This document shows positions 1 through 12,163 of a stretch of 64,000 bases of DNA, in pieces. This DNA comes from Paralithodes platypus (taxonomy: Eukaryota; Arthropoda; Malacostraca; Decapoda; Lithodidae), in the NCBI GenBank assembly GCA_032716605.1, contig CM064485.1:34786061-34850060 (forward strand), written 5' to 3'. A program made the position numbers and the translations under genes. The stretch's first letter is position 1; the number at the start of each line of letters is the position of its first letter. The notes under the pieces were generated by a model. That model was not told the DNA's origin, did no database searches, and saw only the letters and a list, made by a program, of their open reading frames with translations.

Positions 1-644
1 TTTCGTACGGTAAGATAACTTTTAAATAAACTCCTGACCTCTCAGTTTTACCTAATTTATCGTGTGTGTACTTAAAATATATAGTAAGGATATTCAGATA
101 TGCAAAAATGGTTGTATGCACAGTTCATTTATTTATTAAATTAAAAATACACTCGGCTATTATCGATCGTTCAGTGACAGGCCCTTCCCTCCCAGTTCAG
201 TTGTTTAGTGGGAATGAGCCGATTCCCAAATACAATTGTATTTTTCCCGGCTATATGGGTTTTTTAGGTTATTTCCAATTTTCTCTACTTTCATTTACTA
301 ATATTTGAATCTTTATGTGATAGGTAAGATATCCCTTCGTTTTCCATGGGGCTATTATTGGGAAACATAATTTATTATAGAAACTGGCAACTCCACAACT
401 AGACTAGGAAAATTAGTTTGACTGAGGGTGGGATTGTGAAAATATAGGTACTCACGGTACTACGCTGACGTCACTATAACGCCTGTGACGTCACGAAATT
501 CATCCCCCCAAAACACAAAATTGCATATATCTATATATATTATATAGAACCCAGCCACCTAATATTTTACATAGGGGTATGGTGTACATTGACAATGACG
601 ATTTTGGTGATACCCGAGTCAAAATATTGGACGAGCTATGCTCT
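1..644. repeat. Outer flank, no gene
   Basis: Mirror of 60397-61032. AT-rich with short (TA) runs near 520-545 and two GACGTCA-type palindromic sites near 468-495. The open frame at 66-308 is reproduced only because the arm is duplicated; it has no recognisable domain. A segment near 185-355 has a diverged third relative at 61075-61215, so at least part of this flank is a dispersed repeat. Confidence 0.6.
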
Positions 645-1074
645 TTAACCCTTGTCTAGTGGGGTGTTTTGGGCTCATTTGGGCATATTCAGGCCCTCCT
701 GCATGATAAATCAAGCATCTGCATGAAACAAAAAATATTTAGCAAAAAACTAGGCACTAAAGGCTTCAAAATGAGACCAGAACGAGCTACGTAGCACTCG
801 TGGTTCCCTTGCAGTGATGCCACGAACATGGGAGTTTAGCATATATCGGTATATTTTTCCCAGCTATACTCACTACTGGCTACACTGCCGGCCTCTCGAG
901 AACACAGGGAACATGAGTTAATGGGCGGCGGTAAGCCCTGGGAGTCGGCTGTCTGGCCCGCTGTGCTCCCGGCCATTTGCACTCGATTTTAACCCTTTAA
1001 AAGCTTTAATAATGCTCCTAACTTGCTGAAAGTTGGTGCACGACTTAAGTCGAGCGCCGCTAATAAGGGGTTAA
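645..1074 (-). mobile_element. piggyBac-type MITE, left-arm copy
   Basis: Bounded by TTAA at 645-648 and 1071-1074, the target site used by piggyBac transposases. The ends begin CCCTTGTCTAGTGG and, on the other strand, a CCCTT-rich end matching CCCTTTAGCGG in the mirror copy, a short imperfect terminal inverted repeat. The inside shows no transposase, so it would depend on an enzyme encoded elsewhere. The mirror copy is 59974-60392. This copy has a 3-bp insertion near its inner end. Confidence 0.6.
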
Positions 1075-1397
1075 ACCCACATTTTCCTTTACCATCATTA
1101 TCTCCGATAGACTGGAAATGAGCCGCATTTTCCTTTACCATCATTATCTCCGATAGACTGGAAATGGTGTCGTATTTCACACCCAAATGCCATAAAAGGG
1201 TGTCCAATATCAAGCCAACTCAACCCTGCTCCTCCACAGGCTTGAAGAAGTAAACAACTGGGTTCATTGCTGCGTTTTCTGTTACCCCAAAGTCTGATAA
1301 CCCACTCTCATTATAGTGGGGTGGCACAAAATGTACAAATTTTACGAGCCTGCCTTCAAAATGTATAGGCCTATGTAATAGGCTATATACAACATTT
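1075..1397. repeat. Flank with 46-bp tandem repeat
   Basis: A 40-bp block beginning ATTTTCCTTTACC occurs at 1081-1120 and again at 1127-1166, a period of 46 bp. Relatives of this unit and the 70 bp after it recur once each near 61290 and 63260, always followed by the same CAAGCCAACTCAACC stretch, so it belongs to a dispersed repeat family. The remainder, up to the LTR edge, is the 3' target flank of the Gypsy insertion. No gene seen. Confidence 0.65.
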
Positions 1398-4300
1398 GTT
1401 ATGCCCTGTTTTTCTACAGGATTAACTTGGGTAATGTGAGTTCTAACTGACTGGGTATAGAAGGCTGCATGCACAAAACAAGGTATGAGGAATAGAGAAC
1501 ACAAAATAAACACACGGCAACACGACACACGATCACTTTTATTTTGGGACACACTTCTTATGTTGTTTGATGATGATTAATCTGACGCATAAGAAGGTAT
1601 GAATATTCGTACAAAACAATTGATAGAAGTTAAACAAACTAGCATTAAGTGGATCTGGATGGAGCCTAGTCTCCCTCTTCCAACATTCAGGTATTAATCT
1701 TCTGATCACTGGCTTTATTCACAAGTTTATATATTGGAGACCATAAATATTACTTATAGATTCATATTCAATGTTAGATTTATCACTAGTAGCTCTGGTG
1801 CACAAGTAATTCATAGACAAGATTAGACACGCGTATTTTAGATTACGGGAATTCTAGTAACCTGAGGGGGTACTGATCTAAGTTTTATATTCTTGTATCA
1901 GAAACACATAGAACGCAAATCAGTGGGCGAACATCAGATATCACTAGGGTTTCACGGTTATGTATTAGTATCTGGATATATGAGTAATTACGAGAGTTAA
2001 TATCGCCTGTTAATTAATAAACACTGATACGCTTAGCACTTCCTAATGGAATGGTCATATATGAATTACACTGGGACAAAGATATAGCCACTTCGTAGAA
2101 ATATTAATAAGTGAATCTCTACCTAGCACTGTAACACTGTAGTACTGATAGAGTGAATCTTGGGTCATATTTGATTGGTCTGGTCCTGGTTATCTTGCGT
2201 CCGTGAGGTTGGGGGCTAGCGACTGGTTCCGCGGCCGTCCAGATGGTCCATATGTAGAAGTTCTCAAGACGGATCTCTTGGCGATCGTTGCTGGCTACAC
2301 TCTTATATCCCCACTGGTTTATGTGAAGGTTATAAGGTGCATGTAGATGTTTTTTACGTGGACAGATGTTTCTATCTCAATCTGCCACGGAGTCTGCCGG
2401 CTCTGGAACTCAATTCTTAGGAACAACACAAGGGCAGAGCTAGAGGTCAACTTAAGGGGCCAGCCACTGGTTGGTGTCTATCTTTCAACTGATTTTACTG
2501 GGGGTCTGGAGATTGATTTATAGGGGCAGTTTTGGACCCTGTAGGCCATAGGGATCTCGAGTTTTGATGGACTTATTGAGCTCTCAATGGATACGGGAAC
2601 TAGGTAAGGGGGTGATTACTGTTGTGGCACATGGCGGTATGGAGCCTTCATAATGTGATATAACTGAGCCTTAGTAAGAGGTACTATTTTGGCTATATTG
2701 GAAGTATTCAGGGGAGAGAGACTGGATCTACTTTGCGAGGAGGTTTGGGACAGCTGTGATAGGGGCGTCTCTCTTAGATTTCTCAGTCTTCATTCTATGG
2801 TATAGCTGAGGTGCTAATTTGGTTATTGGAGTGTGCAAGAAAGGTTAATGGGTTATTGTGGGTTAATAGAGGTTAGTCAGGGTGTTAGTTATACATGGTT
2901 AGTTCAGTGATAGGAAGAATTCCTGGGCTACCTGGCAATGACCCGGAAGTCAAAACAGGGGTCAGGTATACCTCCGCAGGGGTCGGGGTCTCCCTCCTCG
3001 GGTGGGTGAAAGGGGTAGGAGCGTGCCCCCTCTCTGTGATGGTTGTCGGGGCGGCTGTGGCTGGGGGCTTGCCATATTACAAGGGTTTGTAATAACCCTC
3101 TGTTTATGAGACAGATGTGGGTGTTCGTAATACCAAAACCGTAGGTGCCTTGATCAGCTGGTTTTCTTGGTTGGGTTGTTAATTGCATGGGTGGTTGGAT
3201 GTGGTGGAGACTGGTGCTATCTCTGCCACATTGATCTGGAAGTATGGCAATAGAAGTTAGTCACTGGTGAGGCGGCTAGCCTCGCTCGGACGATCATTCG
3301 GTACAGGGTTGTGAATTGGTTGTGAGGGAATAGATGGCATGCAAAGGGTTAGTAAAGTTCTAATGGTGTTCCTTTCTACTGGGGGAAGGTAGGCTGGATA
3401 GGAGTATATATACAAAAGGTTTGAGAATGTTAGTAACGGAAAAGTTAAGGATATTCAGGGGGTATGCTGGAGAGGCTAGGTCGGAAGGGAGTTGAGGAGC
3501 GTGGGGGGGTTAACGAGAGGGAGAGGGTTAAGGGGGGTTACGTGGGAGTTTGACCCTAAGGTCTCTGGGCGTAGGGGTGGCATTAGGCTACAGTGGGTAT
3601 CGTAGCCTGGGGGGGTAATGACAGGGAAGGTACGTTAGCCAAACGCTACCGGGGGATGAGCAATAAGTGGTGGTATATGAGTTTGGAAATGATAGAATCA
3701 TGTGGACTGTGGGCTGTGGGGAAGAGGAGGTTAACTGTAGGTGTGTGCTTGACTGTGGATAAAAGTAGAGAAAAACATGGTGTATTATTACTCGTCAATA
3801 CGATGGTTATGGACACTGTTACTCTGACACTATTTCTTGCTGATTCTAGTTGTTCCCGGGAACTGCGTTTTCTATGACATATATATCAAAAGAAAGCGGC
3901 AGTTCGTAGGGGTAGCTTCGGTATTGTTTCGTGGTGGAAAGGCGTCGAGACAATGGTAACAGAGGGTGGTGTATACAATCTCTGGTTGGGGTAAGAATTA
4001 GAGGTACTGCATGGTGGCTAACATCTGCAGTCATTTCTGTCTAGGTCTTACAGGAAATATGGTTATACATACACTGGTGTATCCGTGGGTATCATAGTTT
4101 CTTATCAATTATGACATGGGGTTTTAACAGATTACTTCTCGGATGGAAGAACATACATAGATTTATGGGGGCGGTTGGTCTTCAGAAACTTAGTCTGGCA
4201 AGACAGGGGGTTAACATATTACTTCTTGGATGGAAAAACATACATAGATTTAGGCCTGTCTGAACTGGTTGGCATTGGCTCAACCTAGGGACAGGGCATG

Positions 4301-4586
4301 GGTGTATTAAATTAAGGTGTATCCATGTTCATCATCATGTAGGTAGAGGTGTAGGACACGAGGGGTAGTGTATACGCGAGGTAGGGGAAGGGTCAGTGAT
4401 TAGAAGGGATAGGCAGGTGTGGTTTGGAGCTGCTTAGCCCTGCGGGCTTCGGCCTGTCTTAACTGGTTGGCTTGGTCACCTGGTCCTTTCGTTCTGTGGG
4501 CCTTTCCTTCGGGTGTTTCTGTTCCCGTTTCCTGGTGGTGTTCGCTCGTGGCTTCCGTGGTGGGCTTCTCGTTCTGGGGTATTTTA
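1398..4586 (-). repeat. 3' LTR of left-arm Gypsy element
   Basis: The minus-strand LTR runs from TAAAATACCCC at 4586 to ...GGGCATAAC at 1398, about 3.19 kb. Two bases are missing at its outer end, where the mirror copy reads ATAACA followed by the CAAAT duplication. It carries a directly repeated block of about 41 bp with 87-bp spacing, as in all copies of this LTR. It shares with the right-arm 3' LTR a variant (ATGTAGATG near 2340) that differs from the two 5' LTRs (ACGTAGATG). Confidence 0.93.
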
Positions 4587-4596
4587 CTTCCCTCTC
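4587..4596 (-). other. Polypurine tract, left element
   Basis: Read on the minus strand this is GAGAGGGAAG directly before the 3' LTR, the expected primer site for plus-strand DNA synthesis. It overlaps the TGA that ends the pol tail frame (4595-4597). The mirror is 56452-56461. Confidence 0.85.
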
Positions 4597-6550
4597 ATTC
4601 GTTGTAGGCTCGTCCTCGAGCCTCAAGGGTGAAGTAAAAAGAAGCATAGTCATGGTGGGTCATTTTGAGGGTATTTAGAAGGTCCCACCAAGCAAGAGAG
4701 CGAGGGTCAGGTTTCTTTTGCCGGTTTATGTAGACCTGTAGGAATGTGTCCTCGGTGTTGTGGAGGGCGGTTGCCCGGGCTTGATGTGGGCGCTGTAGAC
4801 GGGCTAAGCGTCCTGTGGACGTTTTTACTTTAACCTTTCTTATGAACGGTGTGTATTCTTCCTCCGTGGGGGTAGGGACGGGGGTGACAATTGGTGTGGA
4901 TTTGTTCATGGTGGAGGTCATGTATCGAGTGAGGTGTGTGGGATTGACAGGAGGCCTCTTCAGTGTGGTGAAGGGGTTAATAACTGAAGGGGAGGGACGA
5001 ACACGTGAAAACGGAGCTGGGGGTGAAGGGGGGATATGAGTCTGGAGTTTTTGGGGTTTTCTTGAGTGGTGTTGCAGGCTGGGAAAATATATGGAGGCAA
5101 TGTGCAATATTGGTTTAGGTAAGGTGCGTGATGGAGGTGTGTGAGAAAAAGGGGGTGTGTGTGTTGTGTGGCTTGGGTCTTTAGTGTAAGAACGGGGTGT
5201 TGTTTTTACATAACTGTCTTCAAATCTGATGGGTCTGTTGATGATTCTACCTTTGGAGGTTCTGGTGGGAAGGTAGATGTTTGTAGTGGGACTTGAGTCG
5301 CTTGACGATGTTTTATATTGAGGGGAAGAACGCTTTACAGGTGGAGGGCATTTAGTGAGGGGGGAGGTAGGGTGTTATTTGAGAGGTAGATGCGTGTGGA
5401 GGTTTTTGTCGAGTGGGGGTGGTAGGCGGAATGGGAGAGGATTGGGTGAGGGTATGTATGGGGGTTCTCTCAGGGGCGACTTGGTGGGGGGATTCAAGTG
5501 GGGGTGTGGAGGTCGGGTACGTCAGTTTGGAGGGGCTTTGGTTAGGAGTTAGTTGTGTGTTAGACGTGGTGTGTGAGGAGGGGTTGGTCGTTGGCATAGG
5601 GTACTTTTTAGGGGTTGGTTGGTTGGGGGTTTGATGAGATGATGAGGTTGGTTGATGCGTGGGTGGGGTCGCAGGGATAGTGGAGGGGAAAGGGGTGGAT
5701 GCGGGGGGGGCTAGACGGGTGGGTAGGGAGTGGAGGTTTAATTGGGAGGATTGGGGTAGGAAAATGTGTTGGGTGTGTTCTTTGGTGGGGTTGGTGATTT
5801 GATGGTGGTGGAAATAGGCGGTTTTGTGGGAGTTTGGTGGGGGGTAGATCTAGCAGGTCATTCGGGGTGATGAGGTGGGGGTTGAGAGGGGATGAGGTTG
5901 AAGGGGAAGGTATGTTCTTTCGTGGGAGGGTGGGGGTGGTTATTTTTGGAATATAGTTAGAGGGGTTATGGTGTTTACTTGTGATTATTCGTCTTCTTTC
6001 CCTTTGTGGAGGAGAATTCGACGAAGAAGAAGAGGAGGAGGAGGATAGTGGTCTGGCAGCCCTACGGAACTTGGTTAGCAGGGTGTGTTTTCTGGAGGTT
6101 TTAAAAGATCTTAGTCGTGGGCGTAAGTTGTAGTGTGAGGTTACTGAGGTAGATTGTGTGGTGCGGTTGGGTGTGTACTTGGTTTTAGGTGGGGGTGGTG
6201 GTTTTCTTACTGTGGTGCCTGGTGGAGGTACGTCAGGGCTAGACGGGAGGGTTTCCGTTGTGGTCGGGGTTGTGGGTGGAGGTTTTCGTACTTGGATAAG
6301 TTGGGGAGGTACTTGACTATCAGAAGTGAAGGAATGGGTCATGGTGGAGGAAGGTGTGATAGTGGGGGCTTGGGGTTTGTGGAGGTTAGTTTGGGGGGTA
6401 TGTTGAGGAATGATCGGCCGGTTCGGTGCTGGAGGGTTTAGGCCCTTAGGGGTTTGTAGGGAAACATTCATAGCCTGAGTGGGAGGGGTAGTAGGGGTGT
6501 TCAATTCAGGGTCGGACGTGTGGGGTGGGGTAATGTCTTGTGGTTTTAGA
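4595..6550 (-). pseudogene. pol C-terminal Pro/Ser/Thr-rich tail (left)
   Basis: About 650 codons follow the integrase GPY/F module and stop at the PPT. The main open piece (5608-7173 minus, 521 residues) also carries the integrase core end. Its second half is dominated by Pro, Thr, Ser and Gln, with an HYNLRPR motif (known from Gypsy integrase tails), a run of ten serines, and a basic patch. Two more open pieces, 5352-5597 and 4595-5107, continue in other frames, so at least two frameshifts lie in the tail. The last 170 residues are less repetitive and end with a basic segment and a short Trp-containing stretch. No transmembrane segment or furin-like pattern argues for an envelope. The role of the tail is unknown. 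Confidence 0.8.
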
Positions 6551-7655
6551 GGTTTAAAAGCTCGGACGAATCTAGTTCGGAACGTGCGAGTCACGCCGTG
6601 ATAATCAATGGTGACTTGATAGGCATTTGGGACTTGTATGATGGTGTAGGGGCCGACATAGCGAGGGCCTAATTTGTTGGTGACAGGGAGGTTGGCTACC
6701 ATTACGGTGTCATGGATGGCGAAAGGGTTTTTATCATCGGGGTTATCAGTTTTGGTGTCGTGACAAGTTTGGGCGGTATGGAGGGTGTTTTGCAGATGTT
6801 GCAATGGGTCAATTGTGGAGGTGTTGGAGGGGAGGTGAGCGTGATGGTGGAACGGCAGTAACAGGGGGGGTACGCCGTAAACACGTTCATGAGGGGAAAT
6901 ACCGTCTTCTCGGGGACAGGTGTTCATGCCCCATTGTATCATCTTTGTCTGTGATGGCCAGTCTGAGGTGTTAAGAGCAATCATTTTGGTACGTAACTGG
7001 TTGTTGATGGTGCGATGGCTGCGTTCGCATATAGCATTTCCTTGAGGCCAGTACGGGGATGAGTGTTTGATCTTAATACCGCATTGTTGGGTGAACTGGT
7101 GCCAAACGTGTCCACTAAATTCGGGGGCATTGTCGGATAGAAGAGCAAGGGGAAGGCCGAATATAGGGAACACTTCTGTGGCAAGCAGTGTGGCGACGGT
7201 GGTGGCTGTGTGTGGTCTTTAACTGGGCAGGCTATTAAAATTTTTGAATATACGTCAACAAATGTGACGATATAGCGGTTGCCAGCGTAAGAAGGAAACG
7301 GGCCCATGATGTCGAGGGATAGGACTTGGAACGGTTTGTTGGCAGAAATGGTACCAGCTGGGCCTGGGGTGCGTGATCTATCCTTCCCCAATAAACAAGG
7401 TTTGCAGGATTCTGTCACGCGTTGTGCAATCTTGGAGGGGTACTGGGGGTCCAGTACTGATCCGCGAAGATTTTTAACATCTTCTTTTGTCCAAGGTGTA
7501 TGCCGTTTCCCTCGTGGATGGCAATCATGTAGTCGTGGGCAATGGTGGGGTCTAGGACTATGTGACCGGAGTCTGTGGCAAGTTGATCTCCCCAGCGAGT
7601 CAGTTTCCTGAAGACATTTAACGGTATCCAGGGTGGTCTGATTCTTGTTTCCCAA
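6550..7655 (-). pseudogene. Integrase domain of left Gypsy element
   Basis: Integrase joins the cDNA to host DNA. The N-terminal zinc-binding HHCC signature is visible as His...His in the preceding frame (IHEGNGIH) and SCKPC in this one. The catalytic core has D in SLDIMGPFP, D in LSDNAPEF and E in NAICERSH, with exactly 35 residues between the second D and the E. The GPY/F module (GPRYVGPY) follows. Two frame breaks are visible: one after ADQYW, shared with the right copy, and a 2-bp insertion in a CA run near 7212, private to this copy. Unlike the right copy, this one has no stop before the catalytic E. Confidence 0.9.
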
Positions 7656-7689
7656 GATTGAATTAGTGAGGGTGCTGGGGGGGAATTAT

Positions 7690-8353
7690 GTTGGTGGATG
7701 GGGGTAGATAAGAGCTCAGTGTTTTGTAAGGCGGCTAGGTTGGTGGGGGGGTCTTTCGGTACTGGCAAACGTGACAGGGCGTCTGCATTGGTGTGAAGTT
7801 TACCTGGACGATACTGTATTGTAAAATCGTAGTCCTCTAGTGTCTCCCTCCAGCGTACCAAGATGGCCGAGTTGGTTTCGCACTTACGCAACCATTGCAA
7901 AGATTGATGGTCGGTTATTATATCGAGTTTTGCGCCCAACACAAATGACCTGAAGTGGTTGAGTGCCCAAATGATCCCTAAGCACTCTCTCTTGGTGGCT
8001 ACATAATTCTGTTGGGCTTGGTTGAGTGTGGAGCTGGCATACGCTATCACATGTTCCTCTCCGTCTCTTACTTGAGCTAAAACTGCACCAATGGCGTACA
8101 GAGATACGTCGGTATAAAGACGGAAAGGTTTATGGTAATCAGGGAAAGCGACAATCGGGGCTTGGATTAGCTTTTGTTTCAAAGTGTTAAAAGCAAGGTC
8201 TCTTTCAGGTGTCCAGGTGAATGTGGTGTCCTTGTGGGTGAGTTGGTGGAGGGGTCTGGCTATTGCGGCAAAGTGTGGGACGAAACGTCTGTAGTATGTG
8301 GCTAAACCTAGAAAAGAACGTACTCCTTTAACGGTGGTGGGTGGGGGTTGGTT
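7690..8353 (-). pseudogene. RT connection and RNase H (left)
   Basis: RNase H removes RNA from the RNA-DNA hybrid. Downstream of an in-frame TAA (shared with the right copy) the frame resumes with the FLGLATYYRRF connection motif of Gypsy RTs. The RNase H acidic residues follow: D in LYTDVS, E in KRECL, D in ITDHQSL and D in NADALSRL. The open piece 7415-8182 runs on into the integrase zinc-binding region. The domain order RT-RNase H-integrase is that of Ty3/Gypsy, not Ty1/Copia. Confidence 0.9.
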
Positions 8354-9362
8354 TTATATGGCTTGAAGTTTTGGGTCTGGTGCAATACCATGTTCAGATA
8401 TTACGTGGCCGAGGAAATCTACCTTATTTCGTGCAATCTCGCACTTTGAGGGTTTTAATTTCAACCCGGCGGCTCGGATTCTTTGAAGAACTTGTCTCAA
8501 CCTGAGGAGGTGTTCTTCCCAGGTTTGTGAGTACACAATAATATCGTCTAGATACGCTAGGCAGGTTTCCCAGGTCAGGCCATGTAATACCGCTTCCATC
8601 AAACGGGAGAAAGTGGCGGGTCCGTTACAGAGGCCAAAAGGTAGGACGTTAAATTCGTAGTGGTGGCCACCACTAGTGGAAAATGCTGTTTCTCTTGGTC
8701 CCCTGCCTTGATAGGCACTTGCCAATACCCTGCTTGCAAGTCGAGGGTAGTGAACCATCTGGATCCGTATAGGGAGTCAAGGGAATCGTCTATCCTGGGT
8801 AATGGCGTAGCGTCCTTAATGGTTACGTCATTCAATATCCTGTAATCGACCAAAAACGGGTTGACCCATATTTCTTTTTTTTACTAGGACAACAGGGGAA
8901 GACCAGGGGCTAATGGACGGGGTAGCAATTCCGGCCTCTAACATCTCTTGGACTTGGCGTTCCTCTTCCTGGCGTTGTATGGGATTTTTTCTACGGGATG
9001 GTTGTCTTACGGGGGGGCCTGTGGTGTTAATGATGTGTTGTTCCACATCGGTCTGTCCGATTTCAGTGGGTTGTTGGGCAAACACGTCACTGAACTCTAG
9101 CAATAGTTCGTACATGCTGTGTTTTTGGTGGTCGGATAATGTGTCCGGGAGAGGGGGGCAATTTGAGGCTGGTAGGGGTGTCATTGGAATCTATGGGGAG
9201 GTCATCAAAAGTTTCGAGGTCTATGATGAGGCCTTTTGGTAATGTCAGGGATTCTTCAGAGATATTTGCCACGAGAATGTGGTTGATGCGAGCGGAAATG
9301 ATGGCGGGTTGTAAGAGGCAACGATTGGGGTTGGTGGACGTGGTAGTGGGGGAAAATATCAT
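8354..9362 (-). pseudogene. Reverse transcriptase (left)
   Basis: RNA-dependent DNA polymerase of the element. Visible motifs are [13 protein letters not shown] (first catalytic Asp), [12 protein letters not shown] and YLDDIIVYS (residues 69-77 of the piece 8354-8758), all typical of Ty3/Gypsy. Four open pieces (9087-9362, 8828-9184, 8599-8853, 8354-8758) lie in shifting frames. The break just after GDQEK is shared with the right copy. The one in the oligo-A run near 8877-8883 is not identical in the two copies. The N-terminal 100 residues before RT have no known fold that I recognise. The gene cannot make a working enzyme as it stands. Confidence 0.92.
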
Positions 9363-9419
9363 GTGAGTTTGGGGTATGGGTCGAAGGTTAACCCATTTTT
9401 GATGGCGGGGGGGAATTTG

Positions 9420-10625
9420 ACATTTATTTTAAACTACAGCTGGGCTAATGATGGTGGGGGATCGACTGGTGAGCAGGTGCTCGGTACGCATAAGGGGGGG
9501 GGGGGGATCAATTTGGTCGGGGTCATGCGTGAGGGGGGGATTATCGGCGCGTGTGGGAGGATCAGCTTGTGAGGTGTGAGTGATTTAGAAAACGGAATTT
9601 GTTGGTGGGACTGTGGAGGGTTGGTGAGGGAAGAGTGAGGTATAGAACATGGGTTATTGGTGGAGGACTGATGTACTGATTTGTGGTTGTTAAAAGGACG
9701 AATTTGGGGAGTTTTGTCGGTGGCAGTGACGGTTTGTTTAGAGTTTATATGGGATTGGTGGGTTTGTCTGTCATGAGAGGGCGAGTCAAGTGTGGGGCTT
9801 CGAAGTCTTCTAGGGGTGTGAATTGTGTGGGGGTGGAAGGGAGCTACTGACGGAAAGCTGTCACAAGGGGAATTTTGTTGGTTGTGGAATAGCTGAACAT
9901 TTCTGTGGGCATGGGGGAAACATTGTTGGGTACATAGGTCGTCACGCGTGAGGGGGGATTAACGGCGCGTGTGGGAGGATCAGAATGGTGAGGGGTGAGC
10001 GATTTAGAAAACGGAATTTGTTGGTGGGACTGCGGAGGGTTGGTGGGGGAAGAGTTAGGTATAGAACATGGGTTATTGGTGGAGGACTGATGTACTGATT
10101 TGTGGTTGTTAACAGGACGAATTTGGGGAGTTTTGTCGGTGGCAGTCACGGTTTGTTTAGAGGTTATATGGGATTGGTGGGTTTGTCTGTCATGAGAGGG
10201 CGAGTCAAGTGTGGGGTTTTGAAGTTTTCTAGGGGTGTGAATTGTGTGGGGGTGGAAGGGAGCTACTGACGGAAAAACTGTCACAAGGGGAATTTTGTTG
10301 GTTGTGGAATAGCTGAGCATTTCTGGGGGCATGGGGAAAACATTGTTGGGTACATAGGTCGGCATTTTCCCTGGAAACACGTGTACATAAATATTTGGTA
10401 GAATGGTTTTACATACATCAGAGTCTGCCCTGGAAACATGGGAGGATTGATCCTGGACAGAGTTAGGAGAAATGGGGGGATTACCGAGAGGGAGTTGCTT
10501 GGACTTGTCTTCTTTCGTTTGTTGAGGCATTTTTTCAACGAAATGAGTGAGATTTTGAGAGAACTCGGGGCAAGGGGAGGGGTTAGGAGTCACCTTAGTG
10601 CTAGCTGCAACTTGGTAATCCTGAC
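9420..10625 (-). pseudogene. PR-RT linker with 420-bp tandem duplication (left)
   Basis: A Pro/Ser/Thr/His-rich stretch lies between protease and RT. Two units of exactly 420 bp (140 codons) lie head to tail, joined at about 9941/9942. This copy lacks one A near 10407, compared with the right and central copies, and regains frame by an extra T near 10275, so a stretch of about 45 residues is read in the wrong frame. The function of such a linker is unknown. The central element carries a single unit, so the doubling is specific to this lineage. Confidence 0.85.
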
Positions 10626-11102
10626 TCAGAGTTTGTTGAGGGGGGAGGTGTTTTTTCTTTTTGTGAATAGGTTTCTGCGTGATTGGTTTGTCAGAGGCTT
10701 TGGGTTGGATTTTTTTTTTAATGAGATCAGCCTCTGGCCGCAGTCAACCTGGGCCTGGAGTTTTTGAAGGAGGTCAAGTCCAAGGAAACCATCGTAATGT
10801 TTACAGTGGGAGGAAAATACGGTGAACGGGTGATAACAACGAGCATGGGGGGCAGGAGTAGTTACTGACAGGGGCAAAGTGTCTCCTAGGAGATTTAAGT
10901 AGGTATCAGCAGCTGAGATTAGTTCTGATTTGGTAGGTAACAAGGGGCCAAATAGTCGGTGGTGTTGATCATAATAAGACTTGAACAAGCATGACTTGGC
11001 AGCTCCCGTGTCGATTAACAAGCGGACAGGAATGTCCTTGATTTTGGCCATGTAGTAAATGGGGGCAGTGCGGTCAGTTATGGCGTCCCCCGCCGAGGCC
11101 AT
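10626..11102 (-). pseudogene. Aspartic protease, open frame (left)
   Basis: A 158-residue open frame starting at ATG 11102. The catalytic loop LLIDTGAAKS has Asp31-Thr-Gly, and the second conserved motif FLGLD is at residues 106-110. This is a retropepsin-like enzyme that works as a dimer to cut the gag-pol polyprotein. It lies in the -1 frame relative to gag, 17 bp after the gag stop, and its frame is open upstream of the ATG. It is the only domain of the left element still open from end to end. The C-terminal 45 residues are Lys-rich and outside the protease fold. Confidence 0.88.
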
Positions 11103-11119
11103 CGTGGGCGGGGGGGACT

Positions 11120-12082
11120 TTAAAAATCCTGGGGGTCGGTATCTACCTCCTCCAGGGTTTCCTCGGTATCGTCTGAGGTCATGATAGGGGCTATTTCTCC
11201 GGTGTGCATTTCCTCCATTTCTTCCTCTTGTCCCAACTCCTCTTCATTTACAGAAATGCGAGGAGTAAAGGGGCGAGATTTGGCAGAGTCACGAATTTGA
11301 TGGAGGGCACACTGAGCACTACAGGCAGGGAAATCATAGGGGTTGATAATTACTAATGTAGGGTTTTTACTTTGGTAGGTGTTGTAGGTTTTGTTCCGGT
11401 TGAAGATTCTGCGTGGCTGGGTAGGTTGGAACCGGGGCCTACTGGGTTGGGGCTTGCCGGAAGGGTAGGTCGGTTGTTGTGGAAGGATGAGGATGGGTAG
11501 GCATTCTTGGAGTTGAAGGTTTGGGCCTTGGGGTTTTGGTGGTCGAGGTGCTGCGGGTGCGTGGGAAACCTCTTTATTACAGCGATTTGGGTGGGTGTTT
11601 CTGTGCGCACGGCCAAAATACGTCGGATCGTGATGAGATCTTTTTGATATCCGACGAAATCGTGCACACGGAAATGATCTTTTACTGCTGAGGGCAATAT
11701 TGATACAAGGTTGACCAGAATCTGCTGCTCTTGCTGGATTCTGGTCAATGTGGGGAAAGACACTTTTATATGTTGGGCGATCTTATTCACTGTGGCATCT
11801 AGATCGCCTTCGAATTTAGTGTCTTGGATACGGGTGTGGGCCACGAAAACGCCCAACGAAGGCTTAATGGCTTCTATCACTATTGGGCGAAATTCGTCCC
11901 ATGTGAGAGCAGGGTGCACTTGGTAGGCAACCAGGGAAACGGCTTTTCCCAGGTGCGTTAATGTCACGGCTATCTTTTCTGCGTCCGTGGTATAAACTAG
12001 GTTTCACTATGTCCATGAACGTTTCGATCTCGTAAGTTTCCCCATCATAATGTGGGATGGGGATGTGAGAACGGTGCGCCAT
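11120..12082 (-). pseudogene. gag, frameshifted (left)
   Basis: Structural protein of the virus-like particle. The ATG at 12082 is chosen by position after the PBS. The first 27 residues then run out of frame at a deletion in the AGTTTATACC stretch near 12003, shared with the right copy. The central part (11353-11967) gives a helix-rich capsid-like region, then an Arg/Asn/Pro-rich segment. A private 1-bp deletion near 11479 shifts the frame again. The acidic C-terminus (EEELGQEEEMEEM) is seen intact in the mirror copy. No CCHC zinc knuckle is present. Confidence 0.8.
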
Positions 12083-12150
12083 GATGTTATCGTGTTCTGG
12101 CTGTTCCAAACTTGCAATGTAATGCAACCTTTTATCCGAATCAAGAACCA

Positions 12151-12162
12151 CCGCTGCCGCCA
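12151..12162 (-). other. Primer binding site (left)
   Basis: Minus strand reads TGGCGGCAGCGG one base inside the 5' LTR. It starts with TGG, complementary to the CCA end of a tRNA. The same site is at 48881 and 29542. I do not assign the tRNA. Confidence 0.8.
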
Positions 12163-12163
12163 A

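Noticed and set aside
66..308. 80-residue frame present in both arms
   Set aside because: Conserved only because the arm is duplicated. AT-rich, no domain, no start context.
989..1213. 74-residue frame present in both arms
   Set aside because: It runs across a MITE end and a 46-bp tandem repeat, so it is repeat sequence.
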